A program made the translations under genes and the position numbers. Shown piece by piece: positions 43,054 through 52,449 of a DNA stretch of 64,000 bases; position 1 is the stretch's first letter; each line of letters starts with the position of its first letter. The stretch lies in contig NC_086266.1 in the NCBI RefSeq assembly GCF_021018805.1, positions 4,712,001-4,776,000 of the forward strand, written 5' to 3'. The notes under the pieces are model-generated. The model saw only the letters and a program-made list of their open reading frames with translations. It did not search any database and was not told where the DNA came from. Origin of the DNA: Prinia subflava. Its lineage: Eukaryota > Chordata > Aves > Passeriformes > Cisticolidae.

Positions 43054-44868
43054 CAGGAACAGAATGGGGGGGCTGAATTGCCTCCAGGCAGCGTGCAGAC
43101 ACTGCAGCCAGGGCCGAGGCCCCGAGCCAGGGAAGCCAGGGCAGGCAAGGGGACAGGCTGTGCAGGAAGCTGAGCCTGGGGCTCTGCCCTTCTCCCCAGG
43201 GGACCTTTGCAGCTCCAGTGCCACGGGCACACATCACCCTGTTCAGCACCGTGCTCCAGACTCTGTGCTGGACCCTCCTAAAAGCCCTGGTGCTGCCCAT
43301 CGTGGCATCCCACAGGGATGTGCCATCATGAAGGGGTGATACCTTTCTGCCACAGATTAGGGGCTTGCCCTGCCCTGCTGTCCCCTCTGCTCACCCTTGC
43401 ACAGCCCCAGCTGCATGCTGCCACATGAGCCAGCCTGGCCAACCCAGCCAGGACCCCAAGGCAAGCTGGTGACAGATAACCCACTGGTATTATGCTACTG
43501 CCTTTGCAAAACTCCTGAGGCTGCCATCTGTCCAGGGTGTCCTTGACCATCAACAGCTTTTCTTTGGAGACCTGGCAAAGCTCAAGGGACACTGTATCCC
43601 AGAGGGTATGAGCAGCCAACATCTGCGTGACAGCTGTGGGACATCCTCTGCTTCGGGGGACATGTTTAGGGCTCTTGGCAAGGAGAACCATAAGGGAATT
43701 CAACTGCAAAGGTGTCCCCGGCATGGGAGGGAGTGAGTGACCTGTGGCTGGCTTCTGGCTGCTTGAGGATTCACAGCCAGCAGGAGGGTAGGGATGCTGC
43801 TCTTCCCAGAAGCATCACTGGGATAGTGCTCTGGTCCTGTTCCCCACACCTCTGATGCACCCAGGACACAGGAGAGCAGACTCACAGGCAGGAAGGACAA
43901 GCTGTTAAGTCTTCCACTGCAACCCCCTCTGCCCTGTGCTGCAGCAGCACAAAGGATTTCTGTGCTCACCCACTGCCAGTGACCTTCCTGGCAGTTGACT
44001 CAGACCAGAGGGTTTTGTCTCTCTGAGAACAGCAGCCTGGATCCAGGGATGCCTGTGCTGCTGCCAGTCACAGCCTGGAAGCCCAGCAGCCCCTGCACTG
44101 CAGTGGCCATCCAGTGACGAGGCTGAGCCATGCACAGGGCCAGGAATGGCCGGGGAAAGGGGACTCCGGAAGCCTCCTCCGCAGTCCTCGTGACAGTGGA
44201 GATGTTTCAGTGATAGTTCAAGTTTGATTTTGTCCACCGTACCGATATAGACTGGTGGGCTGCGAGTTCTCTGACCCTAGCAGGGTGCCAGCAGCTGCGT
44301 CACCCCAGTCCCGCCATCCGCATGCCGCCTCAGTCCTGCCCATCTCATCAGCTCCTTTGCGTTAGACGTGCCCACGCCTTTGACCTCTTCGCTGCAACTT
44401 CACACATCAATTAGCTTCACAATTAGCGTCATTAACAAAGAGCCCGTTTCTGGCCCACGTGGTCGCGGGCGGGGCAGTTTTCTGAGTACTGGAGGCAGCG
44501 CCTGCCGCTGTTTAGCACAGCCCGTCCTTGCCCGATGGCTTTTGCAATTTAACCTCAGCCAACAGGCCGAGGGGCTGCCCGCGCTGCCGCCCACCCCTGG
44601 GGCCCCTGCTCCTCCCAACCAACTCCCTGCCAGGCCAGCGGGCGGGCACCGTGCCGGACAACAACGGCCCGCGTTCCTCCTCCTCCTCCTCTTTCCTGTT
44701 GGCTTTTTTTTCTCCATTTTTACCATACTTTAGATGGATTCCCACGCTGAGCCCCGCCGGTGCTGCCGCGGGCAGGTGCGGCCCCGCCGCCCCCGGCCCG
44801 GCCCCGCAGCGCCACCTGCTGCCACGGCCGGCGACCACCCCCGCCGCACGACCCCCGGACACCCCTGA

Positions 44869-44962
44869 ACTGGCTGCCAGCGCCCCCCAGTCACCCCTAT
44901 CCTGGCTCCCAGTGATCCCCAGTCACCCCTGTCCTGGCTCCCAGCGCCCCCCAGTCATCTCC
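44869..44962 (+). repeat. 32-bp minisatellite, three units
   Basis: Units of CTGGCTCCCAGC followed by GCCCCCCAGTCACCCCTGTC repeat about three times with a few substitutions. Confidence 0.85.
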
Positions 44963-45532
44963 AGTAAGACCCCTAGATTGGCTCCCAGGGACCCCTCTCC
45001 CGTTGTGCTTCGCCCCACTTAGCTCAGCCCGCCCCAGTGCTCACCAGTCTGCCCTGCTCTTGATCCCCCCAGTGACCTCCACCCAGCCTGATCCCGCCAG
45101 CCTGTCCCCATTAACCCCTTGGCTGTAGTGTCCCCCAGTATGGCCCCGCTGACCCCCAGAACCCGTCTGGGATTCGGGATCTGGGCGGTTCCGCCGGGCG
45201 CTGCTGACTCAGGTCAGGTGGCGGCTTATCGGAGACTGAGATTGTGGCTCCGACGGCCCCAACCCGCCCTGCACCACCGGCCGCCCCCGGTATCTCACTG
45301 CCCCTCGCCCCCGGCCCCGCTGCGGGGGCACCCCTAGGGGCCCCCAGCCGCTCCGCAGTGCCACCCTGCCGTCCCCACGCGGGACACACGGGCACCACTG
45401 TCACCCTCCCGCCAGGGATGGCACACGGGCTCCTGCAGCCAGCGCAGGGCCCGGGATGAGCCGCGGGATCGCCGTGTCCCGTACGGGGTGCTGAGCGGCG
45501 GGACCTTGAAGCGGGCCAGCTGAGTTAATCGT

Positions 45533-46041
45533 TGACAGGCTGTTTGCCTTCTCCCGGCTGCACTTTTACACATTAAATCTGGGTATTGGTGGCTCCCCCA
45601 GGGATCCGCCGGCAGCCTGCAGCAGCAAATCAAAGCGCTCCAGCAGCTGGGGGTACCCAGAGTCATCTCCTGAGCGGAGAGCAGGGCTCTGCCACGGTGC
45701 ATGTGCCTGGCTTGCAAGGAATGCAGCGGGGAGGATGCTCACAGTAGGGGAGTGGGGCCACGGGGACCAGAAATCTCCCCGGGGACCATCCTGGGGGGCT
45801 GGCCCTGCCCCGGTGCCGCAGTAGCCCCGGGGCTGGCCCCGGGGATGCTCAGCCCCCGAGGTGGCTGTGGGTGGGTGTGAGCTAGGCTGGACACACCTGC
45901 GGTGTTTACTTGGCCAGTCGTGGAAGGAGCAAGGCTCTTTGGGAGGGGGTGGGTAACGTGCCTGCAGGGCAGTATAAAGTCCAGCTGCGTTGGAGGCCGC
46001 CTGCTGCAATCCCAAAGAGCATTGATTGTCCTGGCGTTGAG
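45533..46041 (+). promoter_or_regulatory. Candidate GJB1 P1 (liver-type) promoter and first exon
   Basis: An HNF1-like inverted site GTTAATCGTTGAC (45533-45545), a FOXA-type TGTTTAC (45903-45909) and a TATAAA box (45973-45978) precede a likely start near 46003. The presumed non-coding exon ends ...GCGTTGAG at 46041 with donor GTGAGA. The mammalian gene uses a hepatocyte promoter that responds to HNF1. Assigning this site to that role is inference from motifs and position, 1.9 kb upstream of the coding exon. Confidence 0.55.
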
Positions 46042-46990
46042 GTGAGAACCTGGAGGGCACAGCACCGCTGGGGGGTGGCCGCATGGCCCCCAGCTGGGGA
46101 GCGCCAGCGGGGGCAGAGTGGGGGCCACAGCAGGGCTCGGCCCGGGGCCTGGGAGAGGAGAGCCGGCAGTGCTGGCCCTCGCGGCGGGAGCGGGGACAGA
46201 GGAGCGGGGTGGGCACAAGCGGCGTCCTCCCAGCTTTGCTGGACGGGCTTTGGCCGCCACCGCTTGCACAGCTCCGGGTGCTGGCACCTTGGGTAAGGGC
46301 AGGAGGTGGCGTTTGGGATGGCGCTGTTTGCCCTGCCAACCTACAGGCACCCAGCTGGTTTACTGGATATGCTGCTCCCCACCTGAGGCTGGGGACAAAA
46401 CCCAGAGGGGACGTGGCGCCATCCCTGCAGGGATGAGTCACACACAGTGTGACGGTGTGGCCGGGACACCAGCGCTGAGGGGCGCGGGGGCTGTGCGAGC
46501 ACAGGGGTTGCTGTGCCCACCAGCACGTCCGAGCAGTAGGGCAGCGTCAGTGAGTCCATCCCGGGGGAGGAGCGCTGCTCCGCGGGGAGGGCACAGCCAG
46601 CGTCGCTCCTCCGGACCTTCTGCCGTGTGTCCAACACGCGCGGGGCAGCTCCCATGCCCTCACAGGCGTTGCTGCTGCTGGCACCAGAGCCTTGAGGAGA
46701 TGGCAGGACTCACAGCAGCGGTACCCAGTGCCACCCAGCCCCACGGCGGCCCACCGAGTGCTCAGTGCCAGCCCCCTGCTGCAGCGCCCTGTGCCGCCCA
46801 TGCTCCCTGGGAAAGGGAGCTCCGGACATCCTGGGCGCCCTGTCCGGCACAGCGATGTGCGTGGCGTGGGTCCGGCCGGGCAGAGCCCCGAGCGCCCCGC
46901 GGCTGGGGGTCTGTGGCCGTGGCCGGTGCGGGGCGTGGTGGGGAGGTGGGAGTGGGTGCAGGGCCGAGCAGCGGGAATGCTGCACACAGG

Positions 46991-47231
46991 CACTTTGTTT
47001 GGCCAGGGTGGGCGGAAGTCAGGGCGTTAGATCTGAATGCTAAAGTGTGTTGTTCAGGGGCCGATAAAGGCCCCATTGTATGTAAATAGTTTATAAAGCA
47101 GCATATGACTTCCAGTGCAGGGCAGTGGCAGAGAGAGACGAGGGCAGGCGGAGCAGAGCTCTCCTGCGGGAGGCATGAGACCCTAGTGGGGCCACTGGGG
47201 GCAGCTTGCGAGGACCCTTCCTCACCGGCAG
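46991..47231 (+). promoter_or_regulatory. Candidate GJB1 P2 (nerve-type) promoter and first exon
   Basis: A SOX-type CTTTGTTT (46993-47000), an EGR-like GTGGGCGG (47008-47015), a second TTGTT half-site (47050-47054) and a TATAAA box (47092-47097) precede a probable start near 47125. The exon would end ...CACCGGCAG at 47231 with donor GTACGC, leaving a 660-nt intron to the acceptor at 47891. In mammals the nerve promoter is driven by SOX10 and EGR2 and has the same exon-intron arrangement. Confidence 0.6.
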
Positions 47232-47903
47232 GTACGCGTGGCCAAGCTCCTGCAGCCTGGGGGGTGGCTGGTCCCAGCCTCCCAGACTCGTGCGGGAGTG
47301 GGAAATAGCTCCTGGGGCTGCTCAGTGCCAGCGGGTGGCTCTGGTGGGGCGGGGGTCTGTGCTTGGGGGTGGGGTTGCCCTGTGTTCCCTGGGCAAGGAT
47401 GGCTCTGGGAAGGTGGCTCCGTGCAGGGCTGCACAGGGGGAGCCCCCCAGGTCAGGGCTCCCTGGCCGTCCTCCTGCAGATAAGGGGAAGACAAAGGGAG
47501 GCTAGTGGTGCAGTGAAGCCCATGAAGCTCCTTGAGACCACTCCTAGTCAAAGAGCCCAGCACTGGGTACTGGGGGTCCCTGCGGAGGTGTGGGAGCTTC
47601 ACCCTCATTTTGTGTGGCAGCTGTGGGTTGGGATCCCTGTTCCAGTGTGGGGTGGCAGGACTGGAGCATCTGGCACTGCTGGGGAGCCAGTCTCCTGCCT
47701 GCTCTGGCCAAAATGCTGCCTTGAGCTGTGTAAGGAGCAGAAACCATGCTGCCATCCTCCTGTCTGTCGATCCTCCTCTCCACCCACCAGGGCTGCCACC
47801 CAGTTGCTCCCAGGTCCCTCCTGGGGCTGCTGGCTCTCAGCCAGGGGTCCTTCCTGCTCCTAACACCATCTCTCACCGCTGTCTCCTGCAGACGTGAGAA
47901 ACG

Positions 47904-48743
47904 ATGAATTGGGCTGGCCTCTACACGGTGCTGAGCGGGGTGAACCGCCACTCCACTGCCATCGGGCGCATCTGGCTCTCCGTCATCTTCATCTTCCGGA
48001 TAATGGTGTTGGTGGTGGCAGCCGAGAGCGTCTGGGGGGATGAGAAATCTGCCTTCACCTGCAACACCCAGCAGCCCGGCTGCAACAGCGTCTGCTACGA
48101 CCACTTCTTCCCCATCTCCCACATCCGTCTGTGGGCCCTGCAGCTCATCCTCGTCACCACACCAGCCCTCCTGGTGGCCATGCATGTGGCCTACCAGCAG
48201 CACCAGGAGAAGAAGCTGCTGGTGCTGACAGGGCACGCGGATCCCAAGCACATGGAGGAGGTCAAGAAGCACAAGATGCGCATAGCGGGTTCGCTGTGGT
48301 GGACATATGTCTGCAGCGTGGTCTTCAGGCTGCTCTTCGAGGCCGTGTTCATGTACATCTTCTACATGCTCTACCCAGGCTATCAGATGATGCGGCTGGT
48401 CAAGTGCGAGGCTTACCCCTGCCCCAACACTGTTGACTGCTTCATCTCCCGGCCCACCGAGAAGACCATCTTCACTGTCTTCATGCTGGTCACCTCCAGC
48501 GTCTGCATCGTCCTCAACATGGCAGAGCTGGTCTACCTGGTGGTGCGGGCCTGTGCCCGCCGAGGCCAGCACCACTCCAACCCCTCGTCGGGGAAGAGCT
48601 CCTTCTATGGGCACAAGCATTCCTCTGAGTACAAGCAGAACGAGATCAACCAGCTGCTGACAGAGCAGGACGGTTCCCTCAAGGACATGCTGCGCCGCAA
48701 CTCTGGGCTGCAGGAGAAGGGTGACCGCTGCTCTGCCTGCTAG
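47904..48743 (+). CDS. GJB1: Gap junction beta-1 protein (connexin 32), single coding exon
   Basis: Connexin 32 forms gap-junction channels, notably in liver and myelinating Schwann cells; loss causes X-linked Charcot-Marie-Tooth disease in humans. The frame encodes 279 residues (human 283) beginning [18 protein letters not shown]. It has four membrane segments and the six invariant extracellular-loop cysteines: 53, 60 and 64 in loop 1 and 168, 173 and 179 in loop 2, at the same positions as in human. The tail ends DRCSAC, as in mammalian Cx32. The ATG lies 12 nt after a splice acceptor (CTCCTGCAG, 47883-47891), as in mammals, where the whole coding region sits in one exon behind a 5'-UTR intron. 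An ATTAAA at 48870 is the likely poly(A) signal. Confidence 0.97.
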   Translation: MNWAGLYTVLSGVNRHSTAIGRIWLSVIFIFRIMVLVVAAESVWGDEKSAFTCNTQQPGCNSVCYDHFFPISHIRLWALQLILVTTPALLVAMHVAYQQHQEKKLLVLTGHADPKHMEEVKKHKMRIAGSLWWTYVCSVVFRLLFEAVFMYIFYMLYPGYQMMRLVKCEAYPCPNTVDCFISRPTEKTIFTVFMLVTSSVCIVLNMAELVYLVVRACARRGQHHSNPSSGKSSFYGHKHSSEYKQNEINQLLTEQDGSLKDMLRRNSGLQEKGDRCSAC

Positions 48744-48869
48744 GGCCACCACTGCAGGGGCCCTGGCTCCACAGTCGCCCCATGGGCCTGTTACTGTCCC
48801 TGTCCCAAGGATGGCATCCCTCGGGTGCCAGTCTGGCTCTCCTAGTTGGCCAGGAGGGCATCTTGGGCC

Positions 48870-48875
48870 ATTAAA
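48870..48875 (+). terminator. Probable GJB1 polyadenylation signal (ATTAAA)
   Basis: The common ATTAAA variant lies 127 nt after the GJB1 stop and is followed by TCAGGTGCTGCC. No AATAAA is seen between the GJB1 stop and the next gene. Confidence 0.55.
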
Positions 48876-49419
48876 TCTCCATTCTCAGGTGCTGCCTCCC
48901 TCCTTTCTGCTCTGGCTGGGATATGCCGGGAGCTGGAGTGTCAGTGTGGGGTGTCCATCCCTGCACCACAGCCCTGGCGGGTGCCACGAGGGGCTGTGGG
49001 GGCTGCAGTGCCGGGGCTGAGCTGGGGCTGTGGCTGTGTTGCCCTGGCAGCCAGCAGCAACCAGTGACCCCTGGGTGGCATTGATCAGTGTCCAAGGGCT
49101 TGCGCTCCCCCAGCACCAGCCCCTGCAGCCCCGAATATAATTAGAAAAGTGCCTAGACCAAAAATAGAGGGAAAAAGTTTCCCCAGTGGCTGTTTCATGT
49201 GCCAGTCACAATGAAAGCCAATGGGGCACGCAGCTGCCTCATGCCCCAATAACCCCACGCCCGCCGTTGGGTGACCGGACAGACAGAGCAGGCAGACCTG
49301 TCCACACTCCACGGAGGAGCTGGGGACCAGCTGGGAAGGGGCCTGGCAGCATCCCCATCACCCCCTGACAGGAGCAGACAGCGCAGGAGCATTGGGCTCT
49401 GCCCCACGCACCGTCCACG

Positions 49420-49636
49420 GTGAGAGGTCCCCATGCCGAATCGCCACCGCGGTTGTTCCCGTGGTGCTCCCAGCTCTCTGCTGGAGGCCTTTGCTCCCCC
49501 TGCCCTCCTTGTGACAGGTTAGCGGGTCCCCTGGGACAGCCTTGGGTTGGGTCTGTGCACACTTGCTGACCAGGGAGTGGGGCAGCGTTTTGGCGGGTTG
49601 TGGGGTGGCTGTGTCTGGAGGGTGGCTGTCTTGCAG
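49420..49636 (+). other. Probable 5'-UTR intron of the GJA3-like connexin
   Basis: GTGAGA donor (49420) and TCTTGCAG acceptor (ending 49636) bound a 217-nt segment just before the start codon. This is the usual connexin arrangement of a non-coding first exon and an intronless coding exon. The first exon would lie upstream of 49419, near CCAAT-containing sequence at about 49190-49220. Confidence 0.5.
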
Positions 49637-49654
49637 GGCACCACAGCACGTGCC

Positions 49655-50551
49655 ATGGGGGACTGGAGCCTGCTGGGCCGGCTGCTGGAGAATGCCCAGG
49701 AGCACTCCACGGTGGTGGGCAAGGTCTGGCTCACCGTCCTCTTCGTCTTCCGCATCCTGGTGCTGGGGGCAGCCGCGGAGCGGGTCTGGGGTGACGAGCT
49801 GTCCGGCTTCTCCTGTGACACGCAGCAGCCCGGCTGCCAAAATGCCTGCTATGACAGCACCTTCCCCATCTCCCACCTCCGCTTCTGGGTCCTGCAGATC
49901 ATCTTTGTCTCCACCCCCAGCCTTGTGTATCTGGGCCACATCCTGCACCTGGTGCACCTGGAGGAGAAGGCACAGCAGCAAGCGGCAGCACGGGCGGGCA
50001 GCGGGGCCAGGCGGCAGCGCCCCAGGCAGCCCCAGCTCCCTGCAGGGAACACGAGGGCACGGGTGTGCCTGCGGGGGGCCATCCTGAGGACGTACATCTG
50101 CAACATCGTCTTCAAGGCTCTCCTGGAAGTGGCCTTCATTGTGGGCCAGTACGCCTTGTATGGGTTCCAGCTGAAGCCCCTCTACACCTGCAGCCGCTGG
50201 CCCTGCCCCAACACCGTCAACTGCTACATCTCCCGGCCCACTGAGAAGACCATCTTCATCCTCTTCATGCTGGGGGTGGCCTGCGTGTCCTTACTGCTCA
50301 ACCTGGTGGAGATCTACCACCTGGGTCTCACCAAGTGCCGCCGGGGGCCAGGCCCCAAGTCCCTCATCCCAACCACTCCTGGTGGGCCTGTAGGGCCTGG
50401 CAGCAGCTATGTCACTCTGCCCAGGGGTGGCAGTCCCCTGGCTGCTGGCAGACCCCCCCATGGCCTGGCCCCACTGAAGAAGGCAGGTGCGTGGCTAGGG
50501 GTGGCTGGTGGGTCCCACAGGGACATGAGAACAGCAGACCTGGCGGTGTAA
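49655..50551 (+). CDS. Alpha-class connexin resembling connexin 46 (GJA3-like)
   Basis: An intact 298-residue connexin lies 0.9 kb downstream of GJB1 in the same orientation. It begins [19 protein letters not shown], the alpha-class N-terminus closest to GJA3/Cx46. It keeps the loop-1 cysteines 54, 61 and 65 (C-x6-C-x3-C), the loop-2 cysteines 179, 184 and 190 (C-x4-C-x5-C), and the motif SRPTEKTIF. The cytoplasmic loop is short and Arg/Gln/Pro-rich. The tail is only about 70 residues, against roughly 200 in Cx46, but ends DLAV, similar to the DLAI of Cx46. The frame is open upstream, but the ATG lies 18 nt after an acceptor (TCTTGCAG, ending 49636), so the true start is 49655. A matching donor CACG-GTGAGA lies at 49420. 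I give no symbol because orthology cannot be settled by eye. Candidates are a GJA3 paralogue or one of the non-mammalian alpha connexins. Confidence 0.93.
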   Translation: MGDWSLLGRLLENAQEHSTVVGKVWLTVLFVFRILVLGAAAERVWGDELSGFSCDTQQPGCQNACYDSTFPISHLRFWVLQIIFVSTPSLVYLGHILHLVHLEEKAQQQAAARAGSGARRQRPRQPQLPAGNTRARVCLRGAILRTYICNIVFKALLEVAFIVGQYALYGFQLKPLYTCSRWPCPNTVNCYISRPTEKTIFILFMLGVACVSLLLNLVEIYHLGLTKCRRGPGPKSLIPTTPGGPVGPGSSYVTLPRGGSPLAAGRPPHGLAPLKKAGAWLGVAGGSHRDMRTADLAV

Positions 50552-50748
50552 ATGTGGCCTGCTGGGATGGGCAGGGATGGGCAATGCATGGGTGGTCACA
50601 GTGGTGGTTGTCTCCAGTCTCTGCCAGGCCCAAGGCATGGAGCCCACAGCCAGCATGAGAGCTGGGCACAGCCCTGGGGACACTGCTCAGCTGCTCCTGG
50701 CACTCCTGGGAGCAGCAGGGCTGAGAGTAGAGCTTGGAAGGGGGAGAA

Positions 50749-50754
50749 AATAAA
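50749..50754 (+). terminator. Polyadenylation signal of the GJA3-like connexin
   Basis: A canonical AATAAA (in GAAAATAAATACTT) lies 198 nt after the connexin stop. It faces the minus-strand signal of ZMYM3 at 51107, about 350 nt away. Confidence 0.7.
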
Positions 50755-51089
50755 TACTTACTGCACCTCACTTGGCTCCTGCTCTGCTCACAGGCTGCTC
50801 CATGCTACAGACACACCGCAGGGCCAGGGCAGGGCCACTGCTGCCTTGGGTGGGGCTGCAGCACTGTGGACCGAGGGCAGGGACAGGCAGGGCATGCCAT
50901 GCTGGCACCAGTGGGCACTAGGGCAGGGGCTATCACCACATGCCAGAGCTGGCAGGACAGCAGGGCCCAAAGCAAGGTAGGAAGGGGCAGGCAGCACAGG
51001 CTGGGATGAACAGGAGCGAGGTGCACAACAGCACAGGGACACTGGTCCTGTTCTCCTACAATGCTCACCCAGGGGGAAAAACCAGGGGC

Positions 51090-52250
51090 TGCCAGTTTTC
51101 CACATCTTTATTTGAAATGAATGGTTTCCAGAGACACAGGGTTAGTCCTACTGCCCTGGCATCACTACAACAAGACTGGTGAGCAGCTCACTCTCCACAT
51201 GGACACAGAGAACAGATGGCCCCAGGCCAGGGCCCAGAACAATATATACAGGCTCAACAGGAGACCCATGTACAGCTCAAGAAAACCAACCAGAACACGA
51301 GAAGGGGCAGGAGGCAGCACGGAGTGGCACAGCTGGATCCAGATTTGCCCTGGGCAGGGTGCTGGCAGCCTGTGGCTGTGGGAGGGAGGGGGAGGCCAGG
51401 CAGGGCTCCCTGCTTCTGCCAGCAAATGCCTGGGCCCCTGGCTGGAGTGGAGGTTCCCACTGCTGGCACCTTGCACAGGGGAGAGTCCTTACACCACGAC
51501 GGGGAACAGTGGGGAGAGGGGCTGCACTAGCACAGATCCATCTCCATCAGTTTTCAGCAGGCTCAGAAAACATTGACCAAAGAGAGGGAGGCATCCTGGC
51601 TGCACACAAGGGAGGTGTCTCTGTGGCAAGGCCAGATCTCTGCCCACAAATTCCAGTGTGAGCTCCATCCACTCCCTGCAACAAACCCAAATTTCTCCTA
51701 CTCCAGGACAAAAGTTTTCCCCCTGACCCAACAGCTCTCAGGTTGCCTGTAGCCCATGCCCACTGGCTTGAAAAGACAACCCTGCCCCAGCAGCAGAGCT
51801 ACTGTTCCTGCCTTGATACCTCCAGCCCTGTGAGAGAATGCTAAAGGAAGAGGGAAGTAAAAGCTTCGGGGGCCACTGGTCCAATGGTGCACTGTGTCTT
51901 GTGCAATTCCTGCTCTAGGGCACGGGGAGAGAGGGGTGGGGGTAGGAGAGGGACAGGGCTGGGCAAGGGGAGCTGCCCCAGGAACTCTGCCACTCCTGTG
52001 CCATGGGAACGGGCCCTGGGGAAGATGGCTCACCCAGCAGCCAAAACTAGAGACAGCTGAGTGAGGGGGCCACGTATGTAGGGGATGCCTGTAACGAGCA
52101 GGATGGGAGGTCCAAGTCTGGTAATGATGCAGGGACAGCACTGCTGCAGCACCATCCCCTCCTGTGCTGCACGGCCCCTGCCCTGCAATGGGAAGCAGCA
52201 AGACGAGGTGTCCAGGGCTGGAGTGCAGCCAGTCCAGCAGCACCTTGCCC
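51090..52250 (-). other. ZMYM3: ZMYM3 3' untranslated region
   Basis: The stretch between the ZMYM3 stop and a minus-strand AATAAA (plus-strand TTTATT, 51107-51112) contains no conserved coding sequence. Several open frames here match nothing I recognise. Confidence 0.75.
51107..51112 (-). terminator. ZMYM3 polyadenylation signal
   Basis: AATAAA on the minus strand, in TCAAATAAAGATGTGG, lies 1.14 kb after the stop. The ZMYM3 and connexin transcripts converge and end about 350 nt apart. Confidence 0.75.
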
Positions 52251-52449
52251 TTAGTCCACGTCCTCCTCCAGGCTGCTGAGGCGGCTGTGCTCCTCGTAGA
52301 TCTCCCTGACGGCCAGGATGCGGTTCAGCATGCTCTCCAGCATGCTGCGGTCCATGGGGATCACCGAATACCACAGCGGCGACTCGGCGATGCACGACCG
52401 CTCGGGCTGCAGGTAGAACACGTCGCTGCGGTTCCGCAGGCTCTCGGGG
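52251..52449 (-). CDS. ZMYM3: ZMYM3 last coding exon
   Basis: It encodes CPESLRNRSDVFYLQPERSC, LWYSVIPMDRSMLESMLNR and ILAVREIYEE, then a lineage-specific tail HSRLSSLEEDVD and TAA (52251-52253 on the plus strand). The acceptor is CTCCCCGCAG. Confidence 0.96.

Larger units (their letters stand above)
42660..45532. other. Intergenic region NLGN3-GJB1
   Basis: No coding exon was recognised. Items seen are an X-box-type GTTGTCATGGAAAC (43040-43053) in an A/T-richer patch and a cluster of ATTAG/AATTA and ACAAAG words at 44400-44445. There is also a TCC run (about 44675-44692), a CpG-rich stretch (about 44500-44860) and a three-unit 32-bp minisatellite (44869-44962). Confidence 0.6.

Noticed and set aside
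47544..48752. 402-codon open frame on the minus strand across GJB1
   Set aside because: It is the complement of a conserved connexin exon with high third-position GC, which removes stops. It resembles no known protein.
49547..49654. N-terminal extension of 36 codons on the GJA3-like connexin
   Set aside because: A splice acceptor (TCTTGCAG) lies within it, and alpha connexins begin MGDWS at the later ATG.
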